Origin: Isochrysis galbana
Taxonomy: Eukaryota > Haptophyta > Isochrysidales > Isochrysidaceae
DNA: 64,000 bases
Direction: 5' to 3'
Assembly: GCA_018136815.1 (NCBI GenBank)
Contig: CM030938.1
Span: 5,294,749-5,358,748 of the forward strand
In this document: positions 9,892 through 20,819 of the stretch, piece after piece
Position numbering within the stretch: the first letter of the stretch is position 1
Layout: every line of letters begins with the position of its first letter
The notes under the pieces: model-generated
What the model was told of the DNA's origin: nothing
Database searches by the model: none
The model's input: only the letters and a program-made list of their open reading frames with translations
Program-made: the position numbers and the translations under genes

Positions 9892-11551
9892 TCACTCGCC
9901 ATTATGAGTGTTGGATCCTAGGAAGGGGCAGCTTCCGGCTCGCGAAGGGGATTTGAAGTCGTATAGGTGGATCCATAGATTCGCAGAATATTTGACGCCC
10001 TTCTCGACTGGCAATGCTTCGTGATGAGTCTTCCTTTCGCCCGACAGCAAGTCGTGAGCCCGGACAGAGGGCCACAATATGGCACGGCCGAGTTTGGGAG
10101 TGACGGTTAGATCTAAGTCAACAAATCGTGTACCACCGCCAGCCTGAGAATTTGTGGCAAGGGGGCCATCAATGATTGGACGTTGGGCCGCAAGACACCG
10201 TGTCGACAGAGAGGAGCCTATTTCTTGATCGCTTCCAGCAACGTGCTTAAAGCAAAAGAGCAGAGCACACCTCCACATCCGAAAGATAAACGAAGAATGT
10301 GTACACACGTACACCTTGCGGGGTCCAATGTGCCGTCTGCTGGTCATGGTGTGTCTTATAGAATTGGCCGGGCTCGTACCGGAGGATTTGGAAGTACTCT
10401 GCATTTTCCTCTGGCATTCGCGCGATTCGAGACATTCGGCGCGTTACTGCCTCGATCACTTGATTCCTCGTGCAACCATCTGAATCGTCACACCAGTATT
10501 GTGTCGATGTCCGTACGGGCGAGAGCTGGTCGCCTGCGAGAGATCGGACCAGCTTGTCTCCGGGGATGGCTATCATCGCCTTGGCTTCCTCTGGCGTGAT
10601 CAAATTTTCAAACTGGAGAATTGGTGGGTCCGACGATAGCAGTTTGGGCTCGTACTGTGGGAAATCCTGGAGTGCAGCCTGAAACATTTCGGTGAGGCCA
10701 CTCGGCGAAAGTACCCCAGCCACAGGATTGCGCCGCGCGCATGCGAAAGCTTTTTGTTTACAGACGCCGCAGGCTTTAGAGCAAGAGGACAGCATATATC
10801 GTCTGTTTGCCTCGCATTCACCCGTGGCGGCCCAAGCAGCACAGTCCTCGTTCTTGTCCTCGCACTCAAACAACTCACCGATGAGGTTTTGGTGTTCGCA
10901 GGTGCGGCACGTCTTTCGACACTGTGTGAGCATGAATGGCGCCTCACCACAAGCGCTCAGATTCCACCTTGCCAGCTCAGCACAGTCATCTCGCTCATCT
11001 ACGCACCCCCATCTTGCTTGTGCCAACGTACCGACAGCAAGCGCATCTTCCATCTGAGTCTGGGCTGCAGCAAGCTTGGGTGAAAGTGTCGGCTTAGACC
11101 AATCAACCGTTATGGGTACCAGACCATCTCGAGCGTTTGTCGCATCGGCCTCACTAGCCTGAGGGTGTTGCTGGTTCGACGGCTCTGGAAGCTTCCCAGC
11201 GCACGAGCGGGCACAGCTTGAGCCCATATATTTCGGGTTACGTGCGCACTCGCCGCTTGCCGCCCAATGAGCGCAGCTAGGATGCTTGTCCTCAAGTTCT
11301 TGCGGCTTCCCTGCATTCGTCGATAGGCTGTGCTCGCTCTGCGCTGTTCGAGCCTCCTCCTCGACGGGCTGACGCGCTGCCTCCGCTTCAGCGGGCCGGG
11401 GAGGGGCTGGATTCACCGGCGGAGGCGATGAGCCGAGATAGACAGCAGCAACGATCGCCACCACAAGAACGCCAAGAGCGCGCAGTGTGTAGGACCTGGT
11501 GGCCGATGCTTCTGGGGGCGATGCATTCAGCGCCTTCTTTGCCTCGGTCAT
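9892..11551 (-). CDS. prolyl 4-hydroxylase (2OG-Fe(II) oxygenase) with ShK domains
   Basis: Two exons, 11551-10271 and 10143-9892; intron 10144-10270 (gtgtgc...tctcag), phase 0; 510 residues. The enzyme hydroxylates peptidyl proline using 2-oxoglutarate, O2 and Fe(II), in the secretory pathway. Start MTEAKKALNA is followed by one signal-anchor helix (LRALGVLVVAIVAAVYLG). Three Cys-rich ShK modules come next: PSCAHWAASGECARNPKYM, WGCVDERDDCAELARW ... CRKTCRTC, and FECEDKNEDCAAWAATGECE ... KACGVC. The C-terminal oxygenase domain has FENLITPEEAKAM, the iron ligands in YKTHHDQQ (H401, D403), GGGTRFVDLDLTV, GRAILWPSV, the distal THHEALPV (H468) and the 2OG-binding Lys of KGVKY (K478). All catalytic residues are present, so it should be active. 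ShK-P4H fusions occur in plants and algae. Upstream ATGs exist but would precede the anchor with unrelated sequence. Confidence 0.92.
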
Positions 11552-12254
11552 GTGACGGGTCCAGACCGGGTGGTCAAACACGAGGGATGGGGAAGGAAGA
11601 ATCAACTCAGCGAGAGCGAGCAGCGGCAGAGCGAAAGGGTTGGGGGAGGGGATTTTTCTTCTTCTATTCATCGAATATAGAAAAGTTCCTTCTAGGGATC
11701 GTGATTTTGTTCTTTTGTTGGCGGTGTGCCGCAGGTGTGAACAAGTTAGAGACGTCTTCTTCTGTCTCACTTTCTTTGCGACACAAGGCTTCACATGGCT
11801 GAGATCTAGTAGTGACACGGGCATGCAACTCCGATCCCTCCTTGGCATGGCAAGTGGTGACCCGTCGGGCAGGTAGATGCAACAGTGCAACAGTGGTGTT
11901 ATTGTGTTATTGTTATTGATATTGAAGACGATAGTGGATAGTGGTGGCAACTAAATACTTAGTTCAGCATGGGGGGGCGCCTCGCGTCCCCCTTCTCAGG
12001 CACCAATTACCCTCCAGGGGGCCTGTCGGTCAACCCGATGCTCTGCCTTCTGGCATGAGTAGGGCAATCAACACAGCCATCCCGCCAGACCCCCAGTGGG
12101 CGCGGGTGCGCGGGTTGCGAGCCGCACTCCCAGGCCCGTTGTGGCCTGCTCTCGTACGGACTCCCCCCCCCCATCCCTGGTCGCCAGACAAACAGGGACC
12201 TCTGGGCGGCACCAAGGGCCAACGAGGCGAGCGAGGGAGAGGCAGGGGAGCCAG

Positions 12255-12345
12255 GGGCTTGTCGCATTCATCGTAGATGATGCGATTTCCAGGTTCTTAT
12301 CTCCAGGTCCTTCGCCGTGCGGCCACACGGTGAAAAAAAATCTGA
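12255..12345 (-). repeat. dispersed repeat family D, fragment
   Basis: Reverse complement of the family-D core (GCATTCATC...GATGCGATT, then CCTTCGCCGTGCGGCCACAC). It is cut short at both ends compared with the copies at 9515 and 13655. Confidence 0.65.
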
Positions 12346-12523
12346 AGTTTCGGGGCTACACACCTATCGCTAGTTCGGTATACTCTACCGCCGTTCTGTT
12401 TCTCGACGAGAGGTCTCCCCCCCCCCCCCGGGTGTCGTCGGGTGTTTCCCCCGGTGAGTCGCCCGACGTAGGTCGGTTCGCCTCACTGGCCACTGGTTTT
12501 TCCCTCATTGCAACTTGTGGGGA

Positions 12524-12700
12524 GTTATAATGGGAGCTGGGGGTTTGCGAGGGGGGAGATTTGAAGTGATGCATATGTGTGTGTCTGTGCCACCACTTCA
12601 AGGCGTGCGGGCAGGTGCGCTGAGGGCTGAGGGGTGTCGTGATAGTACCGGGCTAGTGGGTAGTGGGAGTAGTGGTACTAACGCTCAGTTGTTGTGATGG
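12524..12700 (-). repeat. dispersed repeat family A, copy 2
   Basis: Starts TATAATGGGAGCTGGGGGTT and ends TAGTGGTACTAACGCTCAGT, the reverse complement of the 2771-2955 copy with scattered substitutions and small indels. Confidence 0.75.
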
Positions 12701-13654
12701 GCTGTGTAGAGCTGTGGCTGTGGTGCGGCTGGGTGTGAGTGGGAGGTGAGAAGTAACATGGGATGTATGGCTCACTTGGAGCGTGGGAGGGGAGACAACA
12801 GGGAGCGAAGGAGCACACGGGGACGGGGCTGGGATCGTGGGCACACTCTCGGTCGACATGGGGGCGTCGCAGCACAAGGACGGGGACGAGGAGCAGACGG
12901 GAGAGGCACAAGGGGGCGCTCGAGCGGCGATGCTGAGCGTACTTGGGACACCGAGGGAAAACCTTCTAATATTCTTACCGCACTCGCGGCGAATGGAACC
13001 ACTACCTACTACACATAGTACGTAGCATACTTTCTACACCCCCACTCCCCCCCCGCAAAATTATTGTTATAGTTTTAGCGTTAGCGATGGAGCGCGCGCC
13101 GACCGCTCCCACCTCCCAGCCCCCCGCCGCCACGACACCGAGGACTCGCACTCGTTGCTTGCGTCGAAGCGCGCGATGGGCGATGGGATCGTTGTCGTTG
13201 CGCTCGGTGCACTCGCCGTTCATGGCCATGAGGTTCGTGAGTAGAGAAAGAGGGGGAGGGCGGGGAGTGAGGAGGGAGAGAGCGGAGAGCGAGCACGACA
13301 CCGGGTTGATCGCTTGATCGTCGGAATTACTCACTTAAAAAGCGTTCTTTTATACGTCACCAATTGTCGGCTTGCTTTGCACTACGCTGCGCGCCTCGCG
13401 CCTCCGCCGCGTCTCGAGCCAAGAGATGCCTCGCGCCAAAATAACTTGCGTGGCAGAGTGCAATATGAATATCAATAGCTAAATAACATGAAATATGTGC
13501 CCAAATATGTAGTACAGATGGTCTATAAATAACCGTACATATGTTGGGGCAGGGCAATTTGGGCACCCAAATACTACCGCAGATTGTAGGGCCAAAAATC
13601 TGCCCAAATATGTAGAAAAATCTTTAAATATTCTGGCTTGGGCCTACCCGAAAG

Positions 13655-13850
13655 GAGGAAACCTGAAACCTGGAATCTAGACCTGACAAACAGGCTAGAA
13701 GGAACGAAACGAGAACCCGATTTCTAGGCCGCTAGGGACGGACCCTACCAACTTAGCGCCAGAGCTTCACCGTGTGGCCGCACGGCGAAGGACCTGGGAA
13801 TAAGAACTTGGGGGAAAATCGCACCATCTAGGATGAATGCGACAGCCTCA
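13655..13850 (+). repeat. dispersed repeat family D, copy 2
   Basis: Same block order as 9515-9715, from GGAATCTAGACCTGACAAAC through CTTCACCGTGTGGCCGCACG to ATCTAGGATGAATGCGACAG. It lies directly against a family-A copy, and D and A also lie close together at 12255-12700, so the two may form a composite unit. Confidence 0.75.
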
Positions 13851-13856
13851 TTGTAG

Positions 13857-14078
13857 CTTGTGGGGATTATAATTGGAGCCGGAGGTTTGCGAGGGGGGAG
13901 AGATTTGAAGGGGTGAAGGGGTGCATAGGTGCATATGCATATGGGATGTGTCTAGTGACAACACACGTCAAGGTGTACGGGCAAGTGCGCTGAGGGATGT
14001 CGTGATAGTACCGGGGTAGTGGCTGGTGGCTAGTGGGAGTAGTGGTACTAGCTACTAGCTACTAACGCTCAGTTGTTT
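13857..14078 (-). repeat. dispersed repeat family A, copy 3
   Basis: Runs from TTGGAGCCGGAGGTTTGCGA to TAGCTACTAACGCTCAGTTG. It has a local expansion, GGTACTAGCTACTAGCTACTA, near its end that the other copies lack. Confidence 0.75.
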
Positions 14079-14639
14079 TATTATTATTATGAAGATGGAA
14101 GATATGGTGGCTTCAGCTGTCAACTGCAATGACGAGCGGTACAAGTCTTCCGAGGACTTCTTGCGCAGCATGCAGCATGCGTGACCCACGGACAGCCCTT
14201 TGACCTTTGACGTCGGTTGGCTGCAGCATGTGAGACGCCTCGATGTGAGTGAGGCTGAGAGGCTGGGGCAGGTAGAGGAGGGGACTGCAAGAGATCCAGC
14301 AGACAGCAGAAGGGCTCTGCCAGCGGCTAGCGTGAAAATCAATGCGTGAATTGGACCCGAGTACTCGTACGATAGTACGAGGAATTCGTGCTACTTTGCA
14401 AACTCCATTTTTTGGGGGTGTCCCGCACCTCGCCCACTGCGAAAATCGGACCGTGAAACCACGAATGGACCCCAATTTTCTCTCGGGTGTCGTATGTACA
14501 CGTACGAGTGGGCCCTCAGTCGCTCAGATTTAGCTGGCGTAGGAGTAAGTCATGTGCAGGCGAGCAGGAAACGGTGAGAATAACGAGCTCGAGGTTTGAA
14601 AGCAGCGGAGGAAAGGAAAAGTCCGTCGTCGCAGCGCCG

Positions 14640-16448
14640 ATGCCGCCGTCTGGGCTGACGGTCAGTATCCCGCGGGCGAGCTTTAGTGCCTCTACGCTCT
14701 CGAGCGCGCGAGAGCAAGCGCTTGCGCGGTCTCCTCGAGCCAAGCAATCGTCCCCCAAAGGCCAAGGGGACAGCCCATCCCGGCGTTACGAGCGGCCGAC
14801 AATAGCGAGCTCGAGCCGCTTCTCAGAGACCCAGCCTGCGACCTCCCCCGCGCGATCGATCACCGAAAAGCTCGCGGCTTCTGAAAAACTTCGAAGGGCA
14901 CTGGAAGCCGAGCTGGTCAGCCTCCGTCGGGCACTGCGCGCCGAGCAGACGCGTCTGGAGGAGACGGAGGCACATCGCGATGAACTTCTGGCTGGGCTTG
15001 CGTCCATCGAAAAGGATCTAGCAGCAGAGAGAGCATCGCGCGGTCAAATGGAGGCTATGATCCACAGGCTAGAAGCAATTGGCACACGAGAACGCGCTGC
15101 GACGAGCAACGCGGTAGGAAAGGTCGAGGCTATCCGCTCAAAGATGGAGGCACAGGCAAGGCTCCTGGCAGAAGCGGCCCTTGCGCGCGAGAAGATTCGT
15201 GACGAGACGGCCGAGGCCAATCGCCTTCTATCAGTAGCTAATGCTCAAAAGGCGGGCATCGAAGAACTGGCAAAGCGGGCGATGATCCAGCTCAAAGAAG
15301 TGCAAGGTGAGAAGGAAGCGCTCCGGTCCAAATTGGAGGCAGCCGAGAGGCGTGCAGAATCTGCGGCGGCGGAGGTGGCCCGACTGACAACCATAGTAAA
15401 GGACTCGGCCGAATCGCTCGCGACGGAGCGAGCTCACGCTCAGCACAGTTGCGCGCGTGCTGAGAGGTGCGAAGCGGCGCTTCAAGAGCTGAGCTCATCA
15501 CACGGGGAGCTCGGGCGCCTACGCGTCGAGCGAAGCGAGTGGTTGGTTGATAGGGCAAGGCTCAAGCACGTCGAGGCAGAGGTCGAAGAGTTGCGAGCTG
15601 AAATGCAGCGTAGCGAAACTGAAGCTCAAGCCGCAACCGACTTGCTCATGGCGCGCCACGCTGAAGAGCTCGCCAAAGCTGGTCACCAAGCTGCAACAGC
15701 CGCGAGCGACGCGTCGGCACTCCGAGAGGCGTTGCTGCGTGCAGATGGTGAACGCATTGGCCTTGAGCGGCTTGTTGAAGCTCTAAATGGGAGGGCAGAG
15801 GAACACAAGCTTGATCTGGCTGCGAAAGCAGCCGAGGTTAAGGCGGCATACTCAAAAGTCGAGGAAGAACGTGCTGGAGCAGAAGAGGCACGACGTGCTG
15901 CTGCTGCAGAGGTCAAAACGACAGAAGGTTTGCGAGATGCCTTGGGCGTGCAACAAGCGAACTACGAAAAGCTTCTTGCTGAGCTCGACGGTGCTCGGGC
16001 CGAATCTGCGGCCGCGGCGGAAGCACGTTCTGCTATGCAGACTGAGTTGACATTCCTTAAAAGCAAGCTGGCGCAAACGATGGAGAAGCTAGAGATGTCT
16101 GAAAAGAACGCAACGCAGCGCAGTGAAGATCTCGAACGCCTCCGCACAAATGCATTACAGTCTGAGCAAAGATGGCGCGAGGCAGATCAGGAGCGAGGCC
16201 GCCTCTGCGAGGCCATCGAGGCGCTGCAGCACGAGAAGGTCGCCCTTGAGCAACTGGCGCAACACGTGCATGCCGTTACCCAGTTGCTCCCGCTTCATGC
16301 CTCGGAGGACGGAAGACTCGTGGCCGTCCCATCAACACATAGTGGAGTTTGGACCCCCAGAACGAAAGATGGTGGTCTAGAAGGAAGCAATCGCCTCCAC
16401 TTTTCACCACCGCCATCTCACAGCCAAGTCCCTATTCCATCTTCCTGA
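14640..16448 (+). CDS. large coiled-coil protein, intronless
   Basis: An uninterrupted frame of 602 residues from the ATG at 14640 (MPPSGLTVSIPRASFSASTL). An in-frame ATG at 14487 would add 51 residues of no evident character, so I prefer the internal one. The first ~75 residues are Ser/Pro-rich and probably disordered. From about residue 80 to 540 it is nearly continuous heptad-type sequence rich in Ala, Glu, Arg and Leu (AEQTRLEETEAHRDELLAGL, VEEERAGAEEARRAAAAEV), as in centrosomal, basal-body or golgin-like rods. The last ~40 residues are Pro/Ser-rich. No family can be named from coiled coil alone. Reading frame, codon use and length make the coding call strong. Confidence 0.8.
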   Translation: MPPSGLTVSIPRASFSASTLSSAREQALARSPRAKQSSPKGQGDSPSRRYERPTIASSSRFSETQPATSPARSITEKLAASEKLRRALEAELVSLRRALRAEQTRLEETEAHRDELLAGLASIEKDLAAERASRGQMEAMIHRLEAIGTRERAATSNAVGKVEAIRSKMEAQARLLAEAALAREKIRDETAEANRLLSVANAQKAGIEELAKRAMIQLKEVQGEKEALRSKLEAAERRAESAAAEVARLTTIVKDSAESLATERAHAQHSCARAERCEAALQELSSSHGELGRLRVERSEWLVDRARLKHVEAEVEELRAEMQRSETEAQAATDLLMARHAEELAKAGHQAATAASDASALREALLRADGERIGLERLVEALNGRAEEHKLDLAAKAAEVKAAYSKVEEERAGAEEARRAAAAEVKTTEGLRDALGVQQANYEKLLAELDGARAESAAAAEARSAMQTELTFLKSKLAQTMEKLEMSEKNATQRSEDLERLRTNALQSEQRWREADQERGRLCEAIEALQHEKVALEQLAQHVHAVTQLLPLHASEDGRLVAVPSTHSGVWTPRTKDGGLEGSNRLHFSPPPSHSQVPIPSS

Positions 16449-16716
16449 CGTTCACCTCGTGAAGCTACTCGAGAACAAAATTTCGACACGTCCGAGCTAT
16501 CGGGAATGCGGGAGCGAGGGCGAGGGATAGGCGCGCAATAGCCAGCAAGGAAGCCGTGTGGAAAGTGTAGCCTTAGGCCCTAAGTGATGAAATGAAATGT
16601 GAGCTGGTGGAGTAGTCTTGGAAGAAGGCGGAGGCGGTTATAGAGCGCGGCAAATTAGAGCAGTATGACGAAGCCAAGAACAAGGAAGAATGTAACAATA
16701 ATCGCAGTCATAGCCA

Positions 16717-16835
16717 ATGCAACTGAGTATTAGTATCAGTACCGCTACTCCCACGAGCCTGGTGTCGGTTGGTACTGGTACAAAGTACCATCCGTCCAAC
16801 GCCCACAGCGCACTTGCCGATACATCTTGAAGCTG
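16717..16835 (+). repeat. dispersed repeat family A, diverged copy 4
   Basis: CAACTGAGTATTAGTATCAGT followed by CCGCTACTCCCACGAGCCTG and CAGCGCACTTGCCGATACATC. The order matches copy 1, with more substitutions and an inserted GGTTGGTACTGGTACAAAGT. Confidence 0.6.
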
Positions 16836-17749
16836 TCGGAGCGCATGTCGTTTCATCATTCATCTTTGGAAACGGCTGGCGGAGGCGCACGTGCTGCTAG
16901 CGCGGCGTACGATTCTTCCGTTCTTCCGGGGAGACCGGGAAGGGCGCTCACCTGGAGACTGACCGGGAGAATGAGGAGAGAGAGAAAAATGATCGAGCAT
17001 GTGGAATTGACGGGTGACGGGCACGGATGTCGCATCCGTGAATCGACACTCGCACTCGTTCTAGTTCGAGTTCTAATTCTCATCTTTCGTTTGGGCACAT
17101 TTACCGTTTACCGTTATAAAGACCTTTTACTAAAAGTCTCGCATCGCGCGTGGCCATGTACTCCGCGCTGCGTGTTCCGTGCGCGGCAGGGGTGACTGAG
17201 AACCAACCCCCCCCCCCATGACACCGCACAACGGAGCAGCAGAGCAGCAGCGACCTCGCGAAGTCAGGGTACAAGAGGCCCAGAGTGAGCGCAGGCCGCG
17301 GCCTGCGCGGCAAGCGGCGACCCACCGCTCTCTCCCGGGAGAGAGAAAGTTCCTGCGAGCGCGGCGCGGGAAGACAACGCGCAAAATAAAGACCTGGCGG
17401 GCGTTCTTTCGTCTTGCTTTTGTTTTTGTTTTTGCGACCCGCGCTTTGGAGATCCTCATTTCCTATTTTTGAGACCCTGGAAATAAGGACTCCCGCGGAC
17501 AAGAGAAGTCGCGTAGACTGAGCCTTGTTATGCAGCCCTTCCCTCTCGTTAGAAATTGTAGTCTTGTAAGAGGTCTTGTTGGCTAGCATCCCTAGCCACA
17601 TACACCGGACGAGCCATGCCCTGCAGGCGGCGAGAGGTCTAGACATACGTAACATCACCTAAGGCACTTAATACCGCGTCTTAGAAGAAACCGCGGAGGA
17701 TATCAATGATGATCCCACGATATACAATAGAAGGCAACCCAAATTAACA

Positions 17750-18757
17750 CTAGCACAAAGGACGAATCACAGTCTCCAGCCCCCTTCTCTCCAACTCCCG
17801 GCCGAAGCAGCGCGCGCGGCCTCCCCGGAACCAGCTTCTCCGATAAAGAGGGAACTGGGAAAGGGGGAGGGGGTTGTCAGGGGTTAAGGTTGGGTAGTAG
17901 GGAGGTACACTAGCACACTGCCTCACGCCGCACGCGTAGCGGGGAATTTTAAGAAGATTTTTTTTTTGAAGTTCATTTATGGCGGCAAGTTGAAGTGCTG
18001 TGTGGTCGCAATTTGTGAGACATTGCAAGAGTTTGAGGCAGAAGTCGTCTTCGGATTTCGTCGCGTTGTCCGGACGATCGGAGTTTAAGCCAAAGAGATG
18101 ATGGGAGAAAGAGTGGATAGTGTTCTCATCGATGCCGACAGTGTCGAATGAGGCGTTGAACCAAAGGTTGTCAAGACCAAGAATGTCGAGAGAGGTAGTA
18201 GGAATCTTACATTGCGCTGTGAGAAAGATCCACGCGGCTCGGCCATCATTGGAATGACTGCGGAGGATGTGGTCTCTAAGGTGTTGATTAGTGAGATGGA
18301 AATATATCTCCTTGAAGAGGCGCTTGTTGCGGCGAGCGCGAAGCTTGGTCTGAGCGGCATTAGCATTCCCGTTCGTTGCACGCCAGACATCTCCACCGAC
18401 GTCGTGTCCCATTAGTGTTTGATATAGATCATTCTCGTCGTTGTCGCTTTGGATGGCAGCGAGCGAGACTTGGAAGGCTCGTTCAAAATGCTCGAATGGG
18501 CGACCGCGCTGTCCATCAAATGGGGGCGCAAGGGGGTATTTCTTGCGATCCCAGTCTTTATCATGTGTAGAGAGCATGAAGGCATCATGAATTGTGTCTT
18601 CGCGTTCTTGGGGAAATTCTCCCAAAAGATCATGAGATGACGACGAAGTGGTGTCGAACGGTGGCCTGCCGAAGTTTGGCAGCTCACAGAAATTTGATCG
18701 AATTTTAGGCGGGATTGAGAAAGGGGTCGAGCGCCGCGGAAGGATGGTGAATATCAC
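17750..18757 (-). CDS. copia-type gag-like protein
   Basis: An open frame of 335 residues. Features match the UBN2/gag-polypeptide group of copia-like elements: LAPPFDGQRGRPFEHFERAF followed by a helical region, LFKEIYFHLTNQHLRDHI, and AAWIFLTAQCKIPTTSLDIL. Gag would form the particle that packages element RNA. No CCHC zinc knuckle is seen; the end (YPTLTPDNPLPLSQFPLYRR) is Pro-rich. No pol frame follows. The true start may lie further upstream in the element. Confidence 0.5.
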   Translation of the reverse strand: MIFTILPRRSTPFSIPPKIRSNFCELPNFGRPPFDTTSSSSHDLLGEFPQEREDTIHDAFMLSTHDKDWDRKKYPLAPPFDGQRGRPFEHFERAFQVSLAAIQSDNDENDLYQTLMGHDVGGDVWRATNGNANAAQTKLRARRNKRLFKEIYFHLTNQHLRDHILRSHSNDGRAAWIFLTAQCKIPTTSLDILGLDNLWFNASFDTVGIDENTIHSFSHHLFGLNSDRPDNATKSEDDFCLKLLQCLTNCDHTALQLAAINELQKKNLLKIPRYACGVRQCASVPPYYPTLTPDNPLPLSQFPLYRRSWFRGGRARCFGRELERRGLETVIRPLC

Positions 18758-18944
18758 GCGCGGTACGACCAGTCCTCGCCGAGTACGGCTGTCGGAGCGA
18801 TGGAGATTGCACCAGATGGCTTCGGCGATCAGTGCATGTTCGCCCGCGGGATTAAAATAGAATTCCCAGTCGTCGTCTCCCCCAGGATAAAAATAGAATT
18901 GCCAGTCGTCGTCGGATGGTGCGGGGAAAAGTCCTCGGCCGGCC

Positions 18945-19312
18945 AGTTCCGCGCGGGGGGGTTCCCCTGCGGACGCTTCCTTGCGGGGCGAGGCTCCCCC
19001 ACGGTGCGCGCGCGGGGGGGGTTCCCCCCCTCCTCCCTCCGGAGTTCTTGTCGGCGTCTGCTGCGCGCGGGGGGGAATTCCTGTTCCCCCTCCGGAGGTC
19101 CGGTCGGCGTTCCCTGCGCGCGGGGGGGGTTCTTCTGTTCCCCCTCCGGAGGTCCGGTCGGCGTTTTCTGCGCGCGGGGGGGCGCGCGGGGGGGGGTTCC
19201 TGCCCTCCTCCCACTCCCACCGGAGCTCCTGTCGGCGTATTCTGCGCGCGGGGGGGAATTCCTGTTCCCCCTCCGGAGGTGCGGTCGGCGTGTTTTCCGC
19301 GCGGGGGGGGAA
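18945..19312 (-). repeat. G-rich minisatellite, ~53-bp unit
   Basis: Tandem units beginning CTGCGCGCGGGGGG and containing GTTCCCCCTCCGGAGGTCCG then GGTCGGCGT. The four clearest starts are near 19060, 19111, 19166 and 19241, with more decayed units before them. On the minus strand it encodes Arg/Pro-rich peptide repeats, probably incidental. Confidence 0.75.
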
Positions 19313-19683
19313 TCTTAGACCTTTCGCCTGCGCCCTCTGCGAGTCCGTCTCCCAAGGGGGGGGGTGCAGCAGAGGTGGCAGCTATGCAGTTTGACGAAAC
19401 AGTGAGGAGGCGCGGGCAATCGTTCCCCAGGGGGAAGAGATTTTCCCCATTGCAGCAATGGGGGCTTCCTTGCTCGAGCTGCCCGACTTTGCAACGCTGT
19501 TGCGCCTGGTAGCAACCTCGCAGCCCGGTGCCTTCCGGGGAGATTCGACGCGCCTCGTAGTGGATGATGTGACCATCCGACACGGGTGACGACCTCGAGC
19601 GTCCCGACGCCTCGAGGGCTCTAAGAATAGATGCTGAGGGATGGATTTTGGGGTCATTCGATGTGGAATTGTGGTTTTGCCAC

Positions 19684-20201
19684 CCTAGATGTTAAACACG
19701 GTGGGTTAGGTCTAGAAACACACCAAAAACAGCTGTTTTTGGCTTTTTTGGAAACACGGTGAAACACAGTACCGAAAACAGCGGGTCATATATATGTATA
19801 TAGTAGCTAGTATAGTATACATATATATTTATAATATCCATCTCCCGTAGGCTCACAGCTCACAGCTACCGGTAGTTCCTGTGGGAGTGTAATTGTAATA
19901 ATTGTAACTGTCAAGCATAAGCATGATTGTGATTGATGATTGATTGTCTTGCATCCAACTAGGTGCTAGGTGGTAGGTGGTGGTAGCTAGTGGTGTAGTG
20001 GTGCAGGTGGGAGGCCAGGCAATCAGGTGGCGGGATTGATTATGCTCTGGCTCTGGCTATGGCCTCGCTCGCACGCTCACTCACCGCGCGCCCGCAGCGC
20101 GCAACCCTCTGTTCCGGACATGGGGGTCTCCTAGAAACACGGTGAAAAACACTGTTTTTGACTTCCGTAGAAACACACTGTTCCTGTGTTTAACATCTAG
20201 G
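19684..20201. mobile_element. hAT-like non-autonomous element, 518 bp
   Basis: Inverted ends CCTAGATGTTAAACAC (19684) and GTGTTTAACATCTAGG (to 20201) are perfect over 16 bp. They are flanked by an 8-bp direct duplication TTTGCCAC (19676-19683 and 20202-20209), the size produced by hAT transposases. Subterminal AAACACGGTG-type words recur inside both ends. The empty site is visible in the related retroelement copy near 38645-38660 (AGGGTGGCAAAACA). No transposase ORF. Confidence 0.85.
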
Positions 20202-20454
20202 TTTGCCACCCTTGAACTGTCGAGTGCGGGCGGTTCTGGCTGTGGCTGTCACTGAAGTTGTTGGATGATTTGACCATGTGGTCCAGGTCCCACCACTTGG
20301 AGGAGCGTGTGGCGCGGTCGGCGGCCGCTGAGTCGAAGAAAAAATTTTCAACGAATTTGTCGAGTTTATTCGTTGTGGTGTTGTACCCTTGAGCGGCGTC
20401 GTCGAGCGCGCTGTGGTTGTAGAAGTTGGGGTGGTCTCTCGGCGGGGGTACCAC

Positions 20455-20625
20455 GTTAGAAATTTTAGTCTTATAAGAGGTCTTGTTGGCTAGCATCCCT
20501 AGCCACATACACCGGACGAGCCATGCACCAACCGCGCACACCCCCATCGCGGGGTAGGGGCTCCGTTGCCGATGAGGCACGGTCCCTCAGCACTAGGATT
20601 AAACTAGGACAACAAGAAAACTCTG
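20455..20625 (-). repeat. dispersed repeat family B, full copy
   Basis: On the minus strand it runs CAGAGTTTTCTTGTTGTCCT, GCTGAGGGACCGTGCCTCAT, GGTTGGTGCATGGCTCGTCC, TAGGGATGCTAGCCAACAAG and ends TTCTAACG. Other copies: 17548-17620 (-), 30707-30790 (+), 38165-38365 (+), 47140-47312 (+), 60795-61365 (+, interrupted) and 61410-61540 (+, degenerate). Confidence 0.8.
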
Positions 20626-20819
20626 ACACCTCTTCTCTCCCCGCTCGTCGCTCTCCACGAAAAAGTACTTTACAACACGATGCAGCCATTTGCCATTTGG
20701 CCGCTGCAGTCCCAGCAGTAAAGAGCTGACTTCTAGGAGACGACCTCTCGCCTCTTCTTCTCGCCTCGCTTGAACTGGCGCCAGCCAGGAGAGGAAAGAG
20801 GGACGCAGGAGATAGGTGA

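Larger units (their letters stand above)
11552..14639. other. gene-poor stretch rich in dispersed repeats
   Basis: Outside the repeat copies listed separately I see no convincing gene. 11950-12250 and 12420-12500 are C/G-rich. 13430-13640 is AT-rich and non-coding. A short palindrome, CTCGTACGATAGTACGAG, lies near 14364-14381, about 260 bases before the next gene. Confidence 0.5.
17540..20625 (-). mobile_element. retroelement-like unit (minus), non-autonomous or decayed
   Basis: On the minus strand it starts with a full family-B repeat (20625-20455), followed directly by TGGTACCCCCGCC, which resembles a tRNA-Met primer-binding start. A gag-like coding region follows, and it ends at a partial family-B copy (17620-17548). 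A second, shorter copy of the 5' part lies forward at 38165-38790. No protease, integrase, reverse transcriptase or RNase H is seen. It carries a nested hAT-like element (19684-20201) and a G-rich minisatellite (18945-19310). An LTR/gag/LTR layout is the simplest reading, but LTR identity of family B is not proven. Confidence 0.5.

Noticed and set aside
12746-13025. Arg/Gly-rich frames near 12.8 kb
   Set aside because: Composition only; both strands and several frames are open, with no conserved motif.
18930-19320. Regularly spaced repeats as a CRISPR array
   Set aside because: Units are contiguous and degenerate with no unique spacers, in a eukaryotic retroelement.
18852-19583. Arg/Pro-rich protein across the G-rich minisatellite
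   Set aside because: Most of it is translation of a ~53-bp tandem repeat inside a retroelement; not counted as a separate gene.
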